Shown here: piece by piece, positions 53,760 to 64,000 of the stretch | How positions within the stretch are numbered: position 1 is the first letter of the stretch | Layout of the letters: every line of letters begins with the position of its first letter | Source: Promicromonospora iranensis | Lineage (GTDB): Bacteria > Actinomycetota > Actinomycetes > Actinomycetales > Cellulomonadaceae | Assembly: GCF_028994775.1 (NCBI RefSeq) | Contig: NZ_JAJQMN010000006.1 | Location: 62,001 to 126,000 of the forward strand | Length of the DNA stretch: 64,000 nt | Reading direction: 5' to 3' | Notes under the pieces: generated by a model | Seen by the model: the letters and a program-made list of their open reading frames with translations, nothing else | What the model was told of the DNA's origin: nothing | The model's database searches: none | Position numbers and translations under genes: made by a program

Positions 53760-54197
53760 TCATCGACCGGGAAGACGCACCACGGAGACGAAGAAGTCGT
53801 CGATCTGCCGGACCACGTCGATGAAGCGGTCGAAGTCCACGGGCTTGGTCACGTACGCGTTGGCGTGCAGCGAGTACGAACCCACCACGTCCTCCTGCGC
53901 GTCCGACGTGGTCAGCACGACCACCGGGATGTGCCGCAGCATGGGATCGCCCTTCGCCACGGCGAGCACCTCCATGCCGTCCATCTTCGGCAGGTTGAGG
54001 TCCAGCAGCACCAGGTCCGGCGTCGGCACCTTCGCGTACTGCCCCTGCTTGCGCAGGAACTCGAGCGCGCTGACGCCGTCGCCGACGACCGAGACGTTGT
54101 TGGGTACGCGGTGGTCCTCGAACGCCTCCCGGGTCATCAGGACGTCGCCCGGGTCATCCTCCACCAGGAGGATCTCCATCACCTTGTGACCGCTCAC
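53760..54197 (-). CDS. Single-domain response regulator (Rcp1-like)
   Basis: 145 residues, a receiver only. Acidic pair E13-D14-D15, phospho-acceptor D66 in VLLDLNLPKMDG, T in V-V-L-T-T-S-D, and K in Y-V-T-K-P-V-D. The long loop before D66 is typical of Rcp1-type receivers paired with phytochrome-like kinases. No DNA-binding domain. GTG at 54197 or ATG at 54179 may be the start. It follows the kinase gene with a 76-bp gap. Confidence 0.9.
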   Translation of the reverse strand: MSGHKVMEILLVEDDPGDVLMTREAFEDHRVPNNVSVVGDGVSALEFLRKQGQYAKVPTPDLVLLDLNLPKMDGMEVLAVAKGDPMLRHIPVVVLTTSDAQEDVVGSYSLHANAYVTKPVDFDRFIDVVRQIDDFFVSVVRLPGR

Positions 54198-54273
54198 GCC
54201 CGTACCTGTCCCCTGGTTTCAGCAGCAACGGGTCCCGTCGTCGCGACCCGCCGTCGGCCCTGGTCAGGCCGAC

Positions 54274-55919
<1,646 letters not shown>

Positions 55920-55923
<4 letters not shown>

Positions 55924-57302
55924 GCCCGCGACCACTCCACCGAGTCGGCGAGCGTCGAGGTCCGCTCGGCAGGGCCGGTCGCGCCGGCGCCGGCCCAGCC
56001 GACGAAGAGCAGGGCGGCGTCGTCGACCAGGGGGCCGCCGTGCAGCTCGCGCACGCGGCGCAGCACGCGGGTCACCACCTCGTCGGTGCCCTGGTCCATC
56101 TCGTGCTCCACGACGCTGCGCAGCCCGTGCGCCCCGAGGCGGGGCATCCGTCCGTGCGCGCTGGGCGGCAGGACGGGGGTCCCCTTCGGGTCGGCCCCGA
56201 CGGCCGCCTCCACGAGGCCGTCGGTGTAGAGCACGGCGGTCCACACCTCCGGCAGCTCGACGGTGTGCGCCGACCAGCCGCCGTCCACGGGGATCCCCAA
56301 GGCGCGGCCCCTTAGTGCCGACGACAGCTCCTCGCAGTGGTGCGCGACCGGCGCCGTGGTGTCCGTCGAGCTCTGGGGCACCACGAGCAGCGGCGGCAGG
56401 TGCCCGGCGAGGTAGACGTCCATGCGGGTGCGGTCCGGCGAGATCACCGCCTGGCAGATCGTGACGAACACCTCAGGACGGCCGCGTTCCGCGAGGAGCA
56501 CCCGTTCCAGGAGCGGCAGCACGTCGTCGGCGGGCGTGTCCGCCAGCACGAGCGTGCGCCACGCGGTGCGCATGGCGGCACCGAGCGCCGCCTCGTCCGG
56601 GCCGTGCCCGGCGACGTCACCGATGACCGTGACGAGCGTGCCGTCGGGACGCTCCACCGTGTCGAAGAAGTCGCCGCCGAGCAGGCCGTTCCCGCCGGGC
56701 AGGTAGCCCACCATCACGGAGACCCGCTCGTCGGTGACCAGCTCCTTGGGCAGCAGCGCGCGCTCCAGCCGGGTGGTCTCGGCGGCCCGCACCTCGCTGC
56801 GGTACAGGGCGATCTGCTGAGCGGCGGACCGGCGCCGGAGCGTCGCGTACCGCAGGCAGCGGGCGAGCGCGTCGCCGTCCACCTCGCCCTTGACCAGGTA
56901 GTCGTCGGCGCCGTTGGCGACGGCGGCGGCGCCCAGGTCGTGCGCCGTGTTCCCCGTCAGCACCACGACGGCGGGCTGGACCGGCAGCACGTCGATGCCG
57001 TCGATGATGCGGCGGAGGGCGCCCAGCCCCTCGGCGTCGGGCAGGCCCAGGTCGAGGAGCAGGCAGTCCACGGCCACCATCGACAGGACCCCGAGCGCCT
57101 CGTCGACGGACCGGGCCCGGTGCAGGTCGGCCCGGAGGTCCGCCTCCACGTCGGCGTCGGCGAGCAGCTCGCTCACGAGGAACGCGTCGGCGTCGTCGTC
57201 CTCGACGAGGAGGACCGAGATGGGGCCGTCGATCCAGGCCGGGCGCGCCTCGGGTCCGTGCCCGCTCCCGGGCCCCGCAGTACCTGCCCCGCCCAGTGCC
57301 AT
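55920..57302 (-). CDS. Response regulator with PP2C (SpoIIE/RsbU) phosphatase output
   Basis: 460 residues. A receiver domain (about 27-145; E-D-D-D-A-D, phospho-acceptor in C-L-L-L-D-L-G-L-P-D, K in D-Y-L-V-K-G) is linked to a PPM phosphatase (about 190-445) with G-G-D-F-F-D, G-D-V-A-G-H-G-P-D-E-A and L-Y-T-D-G-L-V-E, the metal-binding aspartates. RsbU-like enzymes dephosphorylate anti-sigma antagonists; no sigma or antagonist gene is nearby. Start ATG 57302. It is divergent from the HelD-like gene (121 bp). Confidence 0.93.
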
Positions 57303-57423
57303 GGCGGCGATCCTATCCAGCGAGATGACGCCGTGTCAGCGGACAGGCCGACAGGTGCGCGATAATGGTCGGCCGGTTGATTCTGACCGAGGTTTTTTCG
57401 CTGGTGAACCACGGAGGTATGGC

Positions 57424-59694
57424 GTGACGGGAATCGCGGGCGAGCTCGCCCACGAGCAGGCAGTCGTCGACACGATGTACGTCCGTCTGGACACCCTTCG
57501 GGGCACCACGGCGGACCGCCTGCGGGACGTCCGCCTGGCGGGCGCCAGCGGCACGCACCAGAACCGCAGCGAGCGGGACGCGTTCGCCACGCTCTACGAG
57601 GACCGGGCCGCGCAGCTCGACGCCGTCGAGGACCGGCTGGTCTTCGGGCGCCTCGACCTCTCGGACGGGTCTGCCGACGGCACGGTGACACGGTACGTCG
57701 GGCGGATCGGCCTGACCGACGTCGAGCACCGCTCGATGCTGACCGACTGGCGCGCTCCGGCAGCCGAGGCTTTCTACCGGGCCACGGCGCTGCACCCGGG
57801 CGACGTGCGACGGCGTCGGCACCTGGTGACGAAGGGCCGCTCGGTGACCGGCCTCGAGGACGAGGTGCTGGACCTCGACACCGAGATCGACCCCGACGCG
57901 CTGTCCGGCGAGGGGGCGCTGCTGGCGGCGATGGCCCAGGGCCGCACGGGCCGGATGTCGGACATCGTGGCGACCATCCAGGCAGAGCAGGACCGCATCA
58001 TCCGGTCCGACCTCTCGGGTGCGCTCGTGGTCCAGGGCGGCCCGGGAACGGGCAAGACGGCGGTGGCGCTGCACCGTGCCGCCTACCTCCTGTACGCCCA
58101 CCGGCGGCTGCTGGAACGCTCCGGCGTGCTCGTCGTCGGCCCGTCCAGCGCGTTCTTGCGCTACATCGACCAGGTGCTGCCCTCGCTCGGTGAGACCGGC
58201 GTGGTCTCCACGACGGTCGGCGACCTCATCCCGGGTATCCGGGCGACCGCCGTCGACGAGGGGCAGGTGGCCCGGCTCAAGGGTCTGCTCCTGTGGCGCA
58301 AGATCATCCGCCGGGCAGTGCGGGCGCGCGAGCGCGTGCCGGAGCGGGAGGTCCCGGTACGGGTCGAGGGGCACGACTTCGTGATCCGTCCCCGGGACAT
58401 CAGCGACGCGATCGCCCGTGCCCGTCGCACGCACAAGCCGCACAACCTGGCGCGCGCGGCGTTCGTGCGCGACATGCTCGACCGCCTCACCGACCAGTAC
58501 CGCGACTTCACGGGCGCGCCCCTGTCCGGCGAGGACCGCGCGTCGGTGTTCGAGGACCTTCGCTCGGACCGCGACGTCCGCGTGGCGCTCAACATCGCGT
58601 GGCTGCCGATCTCCCCCGAGAAGCTGGTCAGCGACCTGTACGCCAAGCCGCACCGGCTGGCCGAGGCCGCGCCGGAGCTCACCGCGCGCGAGCGCCGTCT
58701 CCTGCTGCGGGAGCCCGGTGCACCGTGGACGGAGTCCGACGTGCCGATCCTCGACGAGGCGTACGAGCTCCTCGGCGAGGACGACTCGGTGGCTCTCGCC
58801 GAGGCGCGCAACCGCGAGGCCGAGCAGGCGCGGGAGATCGAGTACGCCCGCAGCGTGCTGTCCTCGACGGGTGCCGGCGACGGCCTGGTGGACGCCGAGA
58901 CGCTCGCGGCCCGCTTCGCGGCGAGCGGACCGTCCCTGACGACCGCCGAGCGCGCCGCCGGCGACCGCGCCTGGACCTACGGCCACGTGGTGGTCGACGA
59001 GGCGCAGGAGCTCTCCCCCATGGCCTGGCGGTCGCTGGTGCGCCGGGTGCCCACCCGGTCGATGACCATCGTCGGCGATGTCGCGCAGACGTCGTCCGCG
59101 GCCGGTGCGCGCAACTGGGACCGGATGCTCACGCCGCTGCTGCACGACGGGTGGCGGCTCGCCGAGCTGACCGTCTCCTACCGCACGCCGTCCACGGTCG
59201 CCGACACCGCCCAGGCGGTGGCGCGGGCCGCGGGCCTGCCCGTCTCGGAGCTGCGCGCGGCGCGCGACGTCGAGGGCTCCCTCACCGCGGTGCGCACCAC
59301 GCCCGGCCCGGAGGGCCTGCCGGACGACGATACGGTGGTCGCCGAGGCGCTCGGCCTCGTCAAGGAGCTGGTGGGGCCCGACGCCGGACGTGTGGCGATC
59401 GTGGCGCCGGGAGCCGGGGTCCCGCGGCTGGTCGCCGCGCTGACCGCGGCGCTGCCCGGTGCGGTCGGCGCGGCGGAGGCCGCCCGGCTCTCGGCGCAGC
59501 GCCCGGAGGACGCCCAGGTGACGGTGCTCGCCCCGCGTCAGACCAAGGGCCTGGAGTTCGATGCCGTCGTGCTCGTCGAGCCCGCGGCGATCGCGGAGGG
59601 CGCCGGCGGGACCAGTGACCTCTACGTGGCGATGACCCGGCCGACGCAGCGCCTCGTCGTCCTCCACAGCCGGGACCTGCCCGAGGGCTTCTAG
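57424..59694 (+). CDS. HelD-like RNA-polymerase-recycling helicase
   Basis: 756 residues from GTG 57424, with GGAGG six bases upstream. An N-terminal coiled-coil and arm region (1-190) with L-T-D-W-R-A-P-A-A-E-A-F-Y precedes a UvrD-type core: Walker A GGPGTGKTAVALHRAAYLLY near 205, VVVDEAQELSPMAW near 523, Q-T-S-S-A-A-G-A-R, S-Y-R-T-P-S and the C-terminal KGLEFDAVVLVEP. This arrangement is characteristic of HelD/HelR, which remodels or releases stalled RNA polymerase and can confer rifamycin tolerance; DNA-helicase alternatives are less likely. Confidence 0.88.
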   Translation: MTGIAGELAHEQAVVDTMYVRLDTLRGTTADRLRDVRLAGASGTHQNRSERDAFATLYEDRAAQLDAVEDRLVFGRLDLSDGSADGTVTRYVGRIGLTDVEHRSMLTDWRAPAAEAFYRATALHPGDVRRRRHLVTKGRSVTGLEDEVLDLDTEIDPDALSGEGALLAAMAQGRTGRMSDIVATIQAEQDRIIRSDLSGALVVQGGPGTGKTAVALHRAAYLLYAHRRLLERSGVLVVGPSSAFLRYIDQVLPSLGETGVVSTTVGDLIPGIRATAVDEGQVARLKGLLLWRKIIRRAVRARERVPEREVPVRVEGHDFVIRPRDISDAIARARRTHKPHNLARAAFVRDMLDRLTDQYRDFTGAPLSGEDRASVFEDLRSDRDVRVALNIAWLPISPEKLVSDLYAKPHRLAEAAPELTARERRLLLREPGAPWTESDVPILDEAYELLGEDDSVALAEARNREAEQAREIEYARSVLSSTGAGDGLVDAETLAARFAASGPSLTTAERAAGDRAWTYGHVVVDEAQELSPMAWRSLVRRVPTRSMTIVGDVAQTSSAAGARNWDRMLTPLLHDGWRLAELTVSYRTPSTVADTAQAVARAAGLPVSELRAARDVEGSLTAVRTTPGPEGLPDDDTVVAEALGLVKELVGPDAGRVAIVAPGAGVPRLVAALTAALPGAVGAAEAARLSAQRPEDAQVTVLAPRQTKGLEFDAVVLVEPAAIAEGAGGTSDLYVAMTRPTQRLVVLHSRDLPEGF

Positions 59695-59792
59695 CTGCGG
59701 GTGCGGCGGTTGCGGCGCGTGGACGTCCCAGCAGGCGGGACGTGGACCCCATCCGTTTGTTGCTTCCGCCTCACCTGGCGCACCATGGGTGC

Positions 59793-61031
59793 GTGCAGCG
59801 AGCCCTTCTCCTCGAGAACGTCCACCCCACCTCCGTCCCGATCCTGGAATCGGCCGGGTACGAGGTCGACTACCGCAAGGGAGCCCTCGACGAGGACGAA
59901 CTGATCGCCGCGCTCGACGGCGTCCAGCTGCTGGGCATCCGGTCCAAGACCGAGGTGACGGCGCGCGTGCTGTCCGAGGCGACGAGCCTCGTCGGCGTGG
60001 GCGCCTTCAGCATCGGCACGAACCAGATCAACCTGACCGCAGCCGCCAACCGTGGCGTCGCGGTGTTCAACGCGCCGTTCTCCAACACCCGGTCCGTGGT
60101 GGAGCTGGCCATCGCCGAGATCATCTCCCTGACGCGCCGGATGACGGAGCGCGACCGCGCCCTGCACGACGGCGTCTGGGACAAGTCCGCGGAGGGCTCG
60201 CACGAGGTGCGCGGCCGCACGCTGGGCATCATCGGCTACGGGAACATCGGCTCGCAGCTCTCCGTGCTCGCCGAGAACCTCGGCATGTCGGTGATCTTCT
60301 TCGACACCGCCGAGAAGCTGGCCCTCGGCAACGCCCGCCGTGCCGAGACGCTCGACGAGCTCCTCGAGACCGCCGACATCGTGACGCTGCACGTCGACGG
60401 CCGCTCCGGGAACGCGGGCCTCTTCGGCGCGAAGCAGTTCGCCCGCATGAAGCAGGGCGCGATCTTCCTCAACCTGTGCCGCGGTTTTGTCGTCGACGTC
60501 GACTCGCTGGCGGAGCACATCCGGTCGGGGCACCTGTCGGGGGCCGCCGTCGACGTCTTCCCCGCGGAGCCCAAGAAGCGCGGCGACGCCTTCGAGTCGG
60601 TGCTGCGCGGCCTGCCCAACGTGATCCTCACCCCCCACGTGGGTGGCTCCACCGAGGAGGCGCAGGAGGCGATCGGCCAGTTCGTGGCCAAGAAGCTCAG
60701 CGACTACGTGACCACCGGCTCGACGATGCTCAGCGTCAACCTGCCGAACCTCCAACTGGAGCACACCGGCGTGGGCCGCATCAAGCTGCTGCACCGCAAC
60801 GTGCCCGGCGTGCTGGCCACCGTGAACCAGATCTTCGCCGACCACGGCGCCAACATCGAGGGCCAGATGCTCGCGACCCGCGGCGACATCGGCTACGTGG
60901 TCACGGACATCTCGGACGTGACCGAGCGCGGCGCGTCCAAGAAGCTCCAGGCGCTGGACAGCACGATCCGCCTCCGCATCCGCGACGCCTTCGAGCGCCC
61001 CGAGTTCCCGCCGGGACCGGCCGCCCGCTGA
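59793..61031 (+). CDS. serA: D-3-phosphoglycerate dehydrogenase
   Basis: 412 residues from GTG 59793 (V-Q-R-A-L-L-L-E-N-V-H-P matches the family opening); GTG 59742 is an alternative. Motifs: S-I-G-T-N-Q-I-N-L, F-N-A-P-F-S-N-T-R-S-V, Rossmann G-I-I-G-Y-G-N-I-G, the catalytic H in L-T-P-H-V-G-G-S-T-E-E-A-Q-E, and a C-terminal ACT domain (about 335-400) for serine feedback. It is the short two-domain E. coli-like form. It catalyses the first step of serine synthesis. Confidence 0.96.
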   Translation: MQRALLLENVHPTSVPILESAGYEVDYRKGALDEDELIAALDGVQLLGIRSKTEVTARVLSEATSLVGVGAFSIGTNQINLTAAANRGVAVFNAPFSNTRSVVELAIAEIISLTRRMTERDRALHDGVWDKSAEGSHEVRGRTLGIIGYGNIGSQLSVLAENLGMSVIFFDTAEKLALGNARRAETLDELLETADIVTLHVDGRSGNAGLFGAKQFARMKQGAIFLNLCRGFVVDVDSLAEHIRSGHLSGAAVDVFPAEPKKRGDAFESVLRGLPNVILTPHVGGSTEEAQEAIGQFVAKKLSDYVTTGSTMLSVNLPNLQLEHTGVGRIKLLHRNVPGVLATVNQIFADHGANIEGQMLATRGDIGYVVTDISDVTERGASKKLQALDSTIRLRIRDAFERPEFPPGPAAR

Positions 61032-61039
61032 CCCCTCGT

Positions 61040-61096
61040 TGAGTGCGTGATATTTGCGCCGTCGACCGTGTGATCGGCGCAAATATCACGCACTCA
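61040..61096. terminator. Perfect 22-bp inverted repeat between convergent genes
   Basis: Arms 61040-61061 and 61075-61096 are exact complements with a 13-base loop, nine bases after the serA stop and just before the sulfotransferase stop on the minus strand. The arm contains GCGTGATATTTGCGCC, two mismatches from the palindrome at 988-1003. Confidence 0.75.
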
Positions 61097-61107
61097 GTTG
61101 TCCGTGG

Positions 61108-62307
61108 TCAGGTCAGGGACGAGGCCGGGATCTTGTACGACCGGAATGCCTCGGCGACCTGGGCCTCGTCCAGCCCGTACCGCTCCAGCGAGTACACGTG
61201 CGGGCGGTGGCCGCTCCGGTCGAGGGCCTGGGCGAGGTTGGCGTCGTCCGTCGCGCCCCAGGTCAGGTCCAGGCGGTCGAAGACCCCGCGCAGCACCGTG
61301 GCCGGGTCCGCGAGCAGGTCGTCGTAGACGACGTCGATCACCGCGTCGTCGGGGAGCTGTTCGCGCAGCCGGGTCGCGCGCTCGACCCCACCGGCGGAGA
61401 TCCCCAGCCACTCCTGGCCGATCCGGTCCAGGTCGATCCGGCCCGGCTTGATGTACATCATGTGCGTCGCCTCGGCCATCGAGCAGCCCGAGGCGACGGC
61501 GGCCCCGGGGGCGCGGTGCGTCCAGACGAACCGCGCGTCCGGGAACGCGCGCAGGATCTCCGGCAGCCGCCACAGGTCCATGGGGTGCTTGAGCACCCAG
61601 CGCTCCGGCGCCTCGCCCGCCGCGATGACCTGCAGCGCGTCGCGCAGGAACAGGAAGTCGTCGGTGAGGTCGGCACCCGCCACGTAGTCCAGGTAGCGCG
61701 GCGCGGGTCCCCACGTCGCGTACATCTCCGTGTGGGCGCGCAGCATGAAGTCCTCCTCCTCGCTGTCGGCGATCAGCGGGTGCAGGTGGGCCCACGCGGG
61801 GCTCAGCTTCGCCACGGTCGCGAACCGCTTGCGGGCCTGGGCGATCAGCCGCTCGCGCTCGGCGGCCGGCCGCGGGAGGCCCAGGTTGGTCATCTCCCAC
61901 AGCTTGGGGCCGCGGTTGCCGGGGCTGCGCGCGATCAGGTTGTACGTCACCGTCGTCCCGGTACGCGGCAGGCCGACGACGAACACGGGCGCGGTCACCG
62001 GCTCGTCACGCACCCCGGGGTGGTTCGCCTGGATGTCGCGGACGACGGCGCGGTTGTCCAGCCGCTCCCGGATCTGCTGCTGGGTGCTCATCCACCCGAA
62101 GGCGCTCAGGTCGGGGTTGGCGGCGTGGTCGGCGAGGAGCAGGCGCAGGCCGTCGAGCGCGGCGAGGTCGTCGGCGCCGAGCGGGACACGCCCGCGCTGC
62201 ACCTCCTGGAGCAGGCGCTCGTAGACGGCGTCGGGGTCCTTGCGGGTGCGCGTGCCGGGTGCGAGCAGCACGTTGAGGAGTCGGAGCAGCGGTGTGGCCT
62301 GGGGCAT
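61108..62307 (-). CDS. Sulfotransferase-family protein
   Basis: 399 residues from ATG 62307 (M-P-Q-A-T-P-L-L-R), with AGGAT upstream; the longer reading to 62412 is unlikely. The PAPS-binding 5'-loop is V-V-G-L-P-R-T-G-T-T, followed by W-E-M-T-N-L-G-L-P and a 3'-phosphate motif near F-V-W-T-H-R-A-P. Family members sulfate lipids, sugars or peptides; no acceptor can be deduced. It is divergent from the P450 gene (168 bp). Confidence 0.88.
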   Translation of the reverse strand: MPQATPLLRLLNVLLAPGTRTRKDPDAVYERLLQEVQRGRVPLGADDLAALDGLRLLLADHAANPDLSAFGWMSTQQQIRERLDNRAVVRDIQANHPGVRDEPVTAPVFVVGLPRTGTTVTYNLIARSPGNRGPKLWEMTNLGLPRPAAERERLIAQARKRFATVAKLSPAWAHLHPLIADSEEEDFMLRAHTEMYATWGPAPRYLDYVAGADLTDDFLFLRDALQVIAAGEAPERWVLKHPMDLWRLPEILRAFPDARFVWTHRAPGAAVASGCSMAEATHMMYIKPGRIDLDRIGQEWLGISAGGVERATRLREQLPDDAVIDVVYDDLLADPATVLRGVFDRLDLTWGATDDANLAQALDRSGHRPHVYSLERYGLDEAQVAEAFRSYKIPASSLT

Positions 62308-62475
62308 GGCGCACATCCTGCCCATACCGGCGGGCGGCGACAAGCCACCGGAGGCTCCCGTACGGAATGTGAGCAGCACTTTCGCCAATCCGGAGCGTTC
62401 GTCCACTAACATCCGGAGCGAGTGCTTGTGCGCGGCGTCACATCGTCGGGCCAGGCTGTCGACGAGAGGGGAACC

Positions 62476-63771
62476 GTGACCGCACGACCGCCGTCGGACC
62501 CGCCGGTGCGGCTACGCGACGTCACCGACCGCACGCTCCTCGTGGAGACCACCGCGGCCGCTGACGTGAACGAGGTCTACGAACGGCTGCGGCACGAGTG
62601 GGGTCCGGTCGCGCCGGTGGACCTCGAGCCCGGTGTGCCGGCGTGGCTGGTGCTCGGCCACAACGAGGCGGTGGGCGTGCTGCGGGACGACCGCACCTTC
62701 ATCAAGGACCCGTCGATCTGGCACGGGCACGCCGAGAACCTGCTCGGTCCGCAGTCGGCTCTCCACCTCGTGCTCCCCCGCGCCCCGAAGCCCACCCTCG
62801 CCGACGCCGACGGCGCCAAGCACGCCCGGATGCGGCCGCCGGTCGACGACGCGCTGTCACAGGTGGACGAGGCCCGCGCGGGTGCGATCACGCGCCGGCT
62901 GTGCGGCATGCTCATCGACCGGTTCGAGGACCGCGGCCGCGCCGACCTGGTCGCCGAGTACGCGGCCGTCGTCCCGTTCCTCGTCCTGTCCGAGCTGGAC
63001 GGGCTGGAGCCGGGACAGGCGCAGCGTCTGCAGGAGATCACCCGGGCGATCTTCGAGTCCGGTGCCGCGGCACGCGAGCGAACGGTCGAGCTGCTGGAGA
63101 TCGTCACCGAGCACATCGCCCACAGCAGGGCGCTGGGCACCCGTGACATCGCAGGGGTCCTGGCCGTGCACGACAACTTCGAGAGCGACCTGGAGCGGGC
63201 ACAGACCCTCACCGCCATCACGCTCGCGGCCAACGAGGCGCTGCTGGCCTGGATCGCGCAGACGCTCGCCCTGGTCCTGAGCGACCCGCGGTTCTCCCAC
63301 CGGGTCTCCGGGGGCCGGCTGCACATCGACGACGCGCTCGACGAGGTGCTGTGGCGTTCGACGACGAACCCCAACCTCATGCCCCGGTTCGCCACCCGTG
63401 AGGTGACGATCGGCGGCAAGCTGATCGAGCGCGGGGCGGCGGTGATCGTCGGCGTGCACGCGGCCAACCACGACCCGCTCATCCAGTCGGCCGACCCGTG
63501 GGACACCGTGGGCAACCGTGCCTACCTGTCGTTCGGCGCGGGTCCGCACCGGTGTCCCGCGCCCCGCCTCGGGCGGGTCATCGCTCGCATCGCGGTCGCC
63601 GAGCTGCTGCAGCGTCTGCAGGTCACCCTCGTCGGTGACCCCGACAAGGTCGAGTGGGCGACCAGCCCGTGGATGCGTTTCCCGGCCCGGCTGCCGGTGA
63701 CGTTCCCGTCCCCGCTCCAGCAGCCCGCGCCCGGCGCGTGGCCGCCCGGCGCGCAGGAGTTCGCGCAGTAG
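62476..63771 (+). CDS. Cytochrome P450 lacking the ExxR motif
   Basis: 431 residues from GTG 62476 (GAGAGGGG upstream). The haem-ligand loop F-G-A-G-P-H-R-C-P-A places the cysteine at 360. The K-helix reads D-E-V-L-W-R-S-T-T-N, with E290 followed by W293 rather than R, so the almost universal ExxR is missing, as reported for CYP157. The I-helix (about 248-262) also lacks the acidic/alcohol pair needed for oxygen activation. Function may be non-canonical or catalytically altered. No redox partner is adjacent. Confidence 0.87.
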   Translation: MTARPPSDPPVRLRDVTDRTLLVETTAAADVNEVYERLRHEWGPVAPVDLEPGVPAWLVLGHNEAVGVLRDDRTFIKDPSIWHGHAENLLGPQSALHLVLPRAPKPTLADADGAKHARMRPPVDDALSQVDEARAGAITRRLCGMLIDRFEDRGRADLVAEYAAVVPFLVLSELDGLEPGQAQRLQEITRAIFESGAAARERTVELLEIVTEHIAHSRALGTRDIAGVLAVHDNFESDLERAQTLTAITLAANEALLAWIAQTLALVLSDPRFSHRVSGGRLHIDDALDEVLWRSTTNPNLMPRFATREVTIGGKLIERGAAVIVGVHAANHDPLIQSADPWDTVGNRAYLSFGAGPHRCPAPRLGRVIARIAVAELLQRLQVTLVGDPDKVEWATSPWMRFPARLPVTFPSPLQQPAPGAWPPGAQEFAQ

Positions 63772-63774
63772 GCC

Positions 63775-63786
63775 CTGCCGCGGCAG
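63775..63786. terminator. 12-bp palindrome between P450 and gluconokinase
   Basis: CTGCCGCGGCAG lies three bases after the P450 stop and ten bases before the gluconokinase stop. It is too short to be a sure terminator. Confidence 0.3.
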
Positions 63787-63795
63787 TCTCCCCCG

Positions 63796-64000
63796 TCACG
63801 CCGCCCGGACGGCGTCGAGGCTGGTGGCGATCACGACGTCGGCCGGCGGCGTGTCGTCGATGACGACGCCCGCCTCGTCCGGCTCCAGCGGTTCCAGGGT
63901 GTCGAGCTGGGACTGCAGCAGCGACGGCGGCATGAAGTGGGTCCGGAGCTTCATCCGTGCGAGCAGCACGTCGAACGTCGAGTCGAGGTGGACGAAGAAC
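63796..64000 (-). CDS. Gluconokinase, partial (N-terminus off the window)
   Basis: Only the last 67 residues are visible; the start lies beyond the right edge. F-V-H-L-D, then H-F-M-P-P-S-L-L-Q-S-Q and L-E-P-L-E-P-D-E are the characteristic C-terminal half of GntK-type gluconate kinases, which make 6-phosphogluconate. The P-loop half is not present in the window. Confidence 0.85.
   Translation of the reverse strand, partial: FFVHLDSTFDVLLARMKLRTHFMPPSLLQSQLDTLEPLEPDEAGVVIDDTPPADVVIATSLDAVRAA

Noticed and set aside
57303-57423. A rifamycin-associated element upstream of the HelD-like gene
   Set aside because: No copy of the known 19-bp GC-rich inverted repeat is visible in the 121 bp.

Overview
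The window is chromosomal DNA of a high-GC Gram-positive bacterium, an actinobacterium that most resembles the Micrococcales (Cellulomonas/Promicromonospora relatives; this placement is inference). The support is GC-rich codon use, GTG/TTG starts, leaderless-type promoters, DivIVA/SepF/MraZ/DUF3040/SAV_6107-HEPN genes, and a division cluster without ftsA. I see no rRNA, tRNA, CRISPR array, insertion sequence or prophage.

Layout. 1-6.8 kb is mixed housekeeping: an exported carbohydrate-binding protein (partial), a PPOX/F420-type flavin-fold enzyme, an S4 RNA-binding protein, hisD, a cupin, and a translationally coupled membrane protein/sensor kinase/LuxR-type regulator set. 6.2-12 kb carries NUDIX, dnaE, rluD and lspA, all on the minus strand. 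12.2-12.9 kb is an unrecognised secreted protein with two cysteine/tryptophan repeats. 13.1-43.4 kb is the cell-wall/division (dcw) region read on the minus strand: mraZ, rsmH, ftsL, ftsI, [insertion], murE, murF, mraY, murD, ftsW, murG, murC, ftsQ, ftsZ, pgeF, sepF, yggT, divIVA, then a DksA/TraR-like gene. Between ftsI and murE lies a roughly 10 kb block: a plus-strand TetR regulator, a GH3 beta-glucosidase, a five-gene oligopeptide/oligosaccharide-type ABC transporter, and a small conserved hypothetical gene. It reads as a sugar-scavenging cassette placed inside the dcw operon, after which murE seems to have its own promoter.

43.7-48.4 kb is a plus-strand MoxR/DUF58/transglutaminase operon ending in three consecutive hairpins. 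48.6-52 kb holds DUF3040, a HEPN-dinB operon with a LexA-type box inside its promoter spacer, and a spermidine-synthase-like protein. 52-57.3 kb has a cold-shock protein, a PAC2 protein, and a signalling trio (receiver-PP2C phosphatase, sensor kinase, single-domain receiver). 57.4-64 kb has a HelD-like RNA-polymerase-recycling helicase, serA, a sulfotransferase, a cytochrome P450 without the ExxR motif, and the end of a gluconokinase.

The most interesting signals are: (i) a perfect 16-bp hairpin plus T6 that looks like the ftsZ terminator but lies inside the first 23 codons of pgeF, which appears to have a leaderless promoter of its own; (ii) the beta-glucoside cassette inside the dcw cluster; (iii) the repeat protein at 12.3-12.8 kb; (iv) SOS-type control of a HEPN-dinB pair; and (v) related intergenic palindromes between convergent genes.
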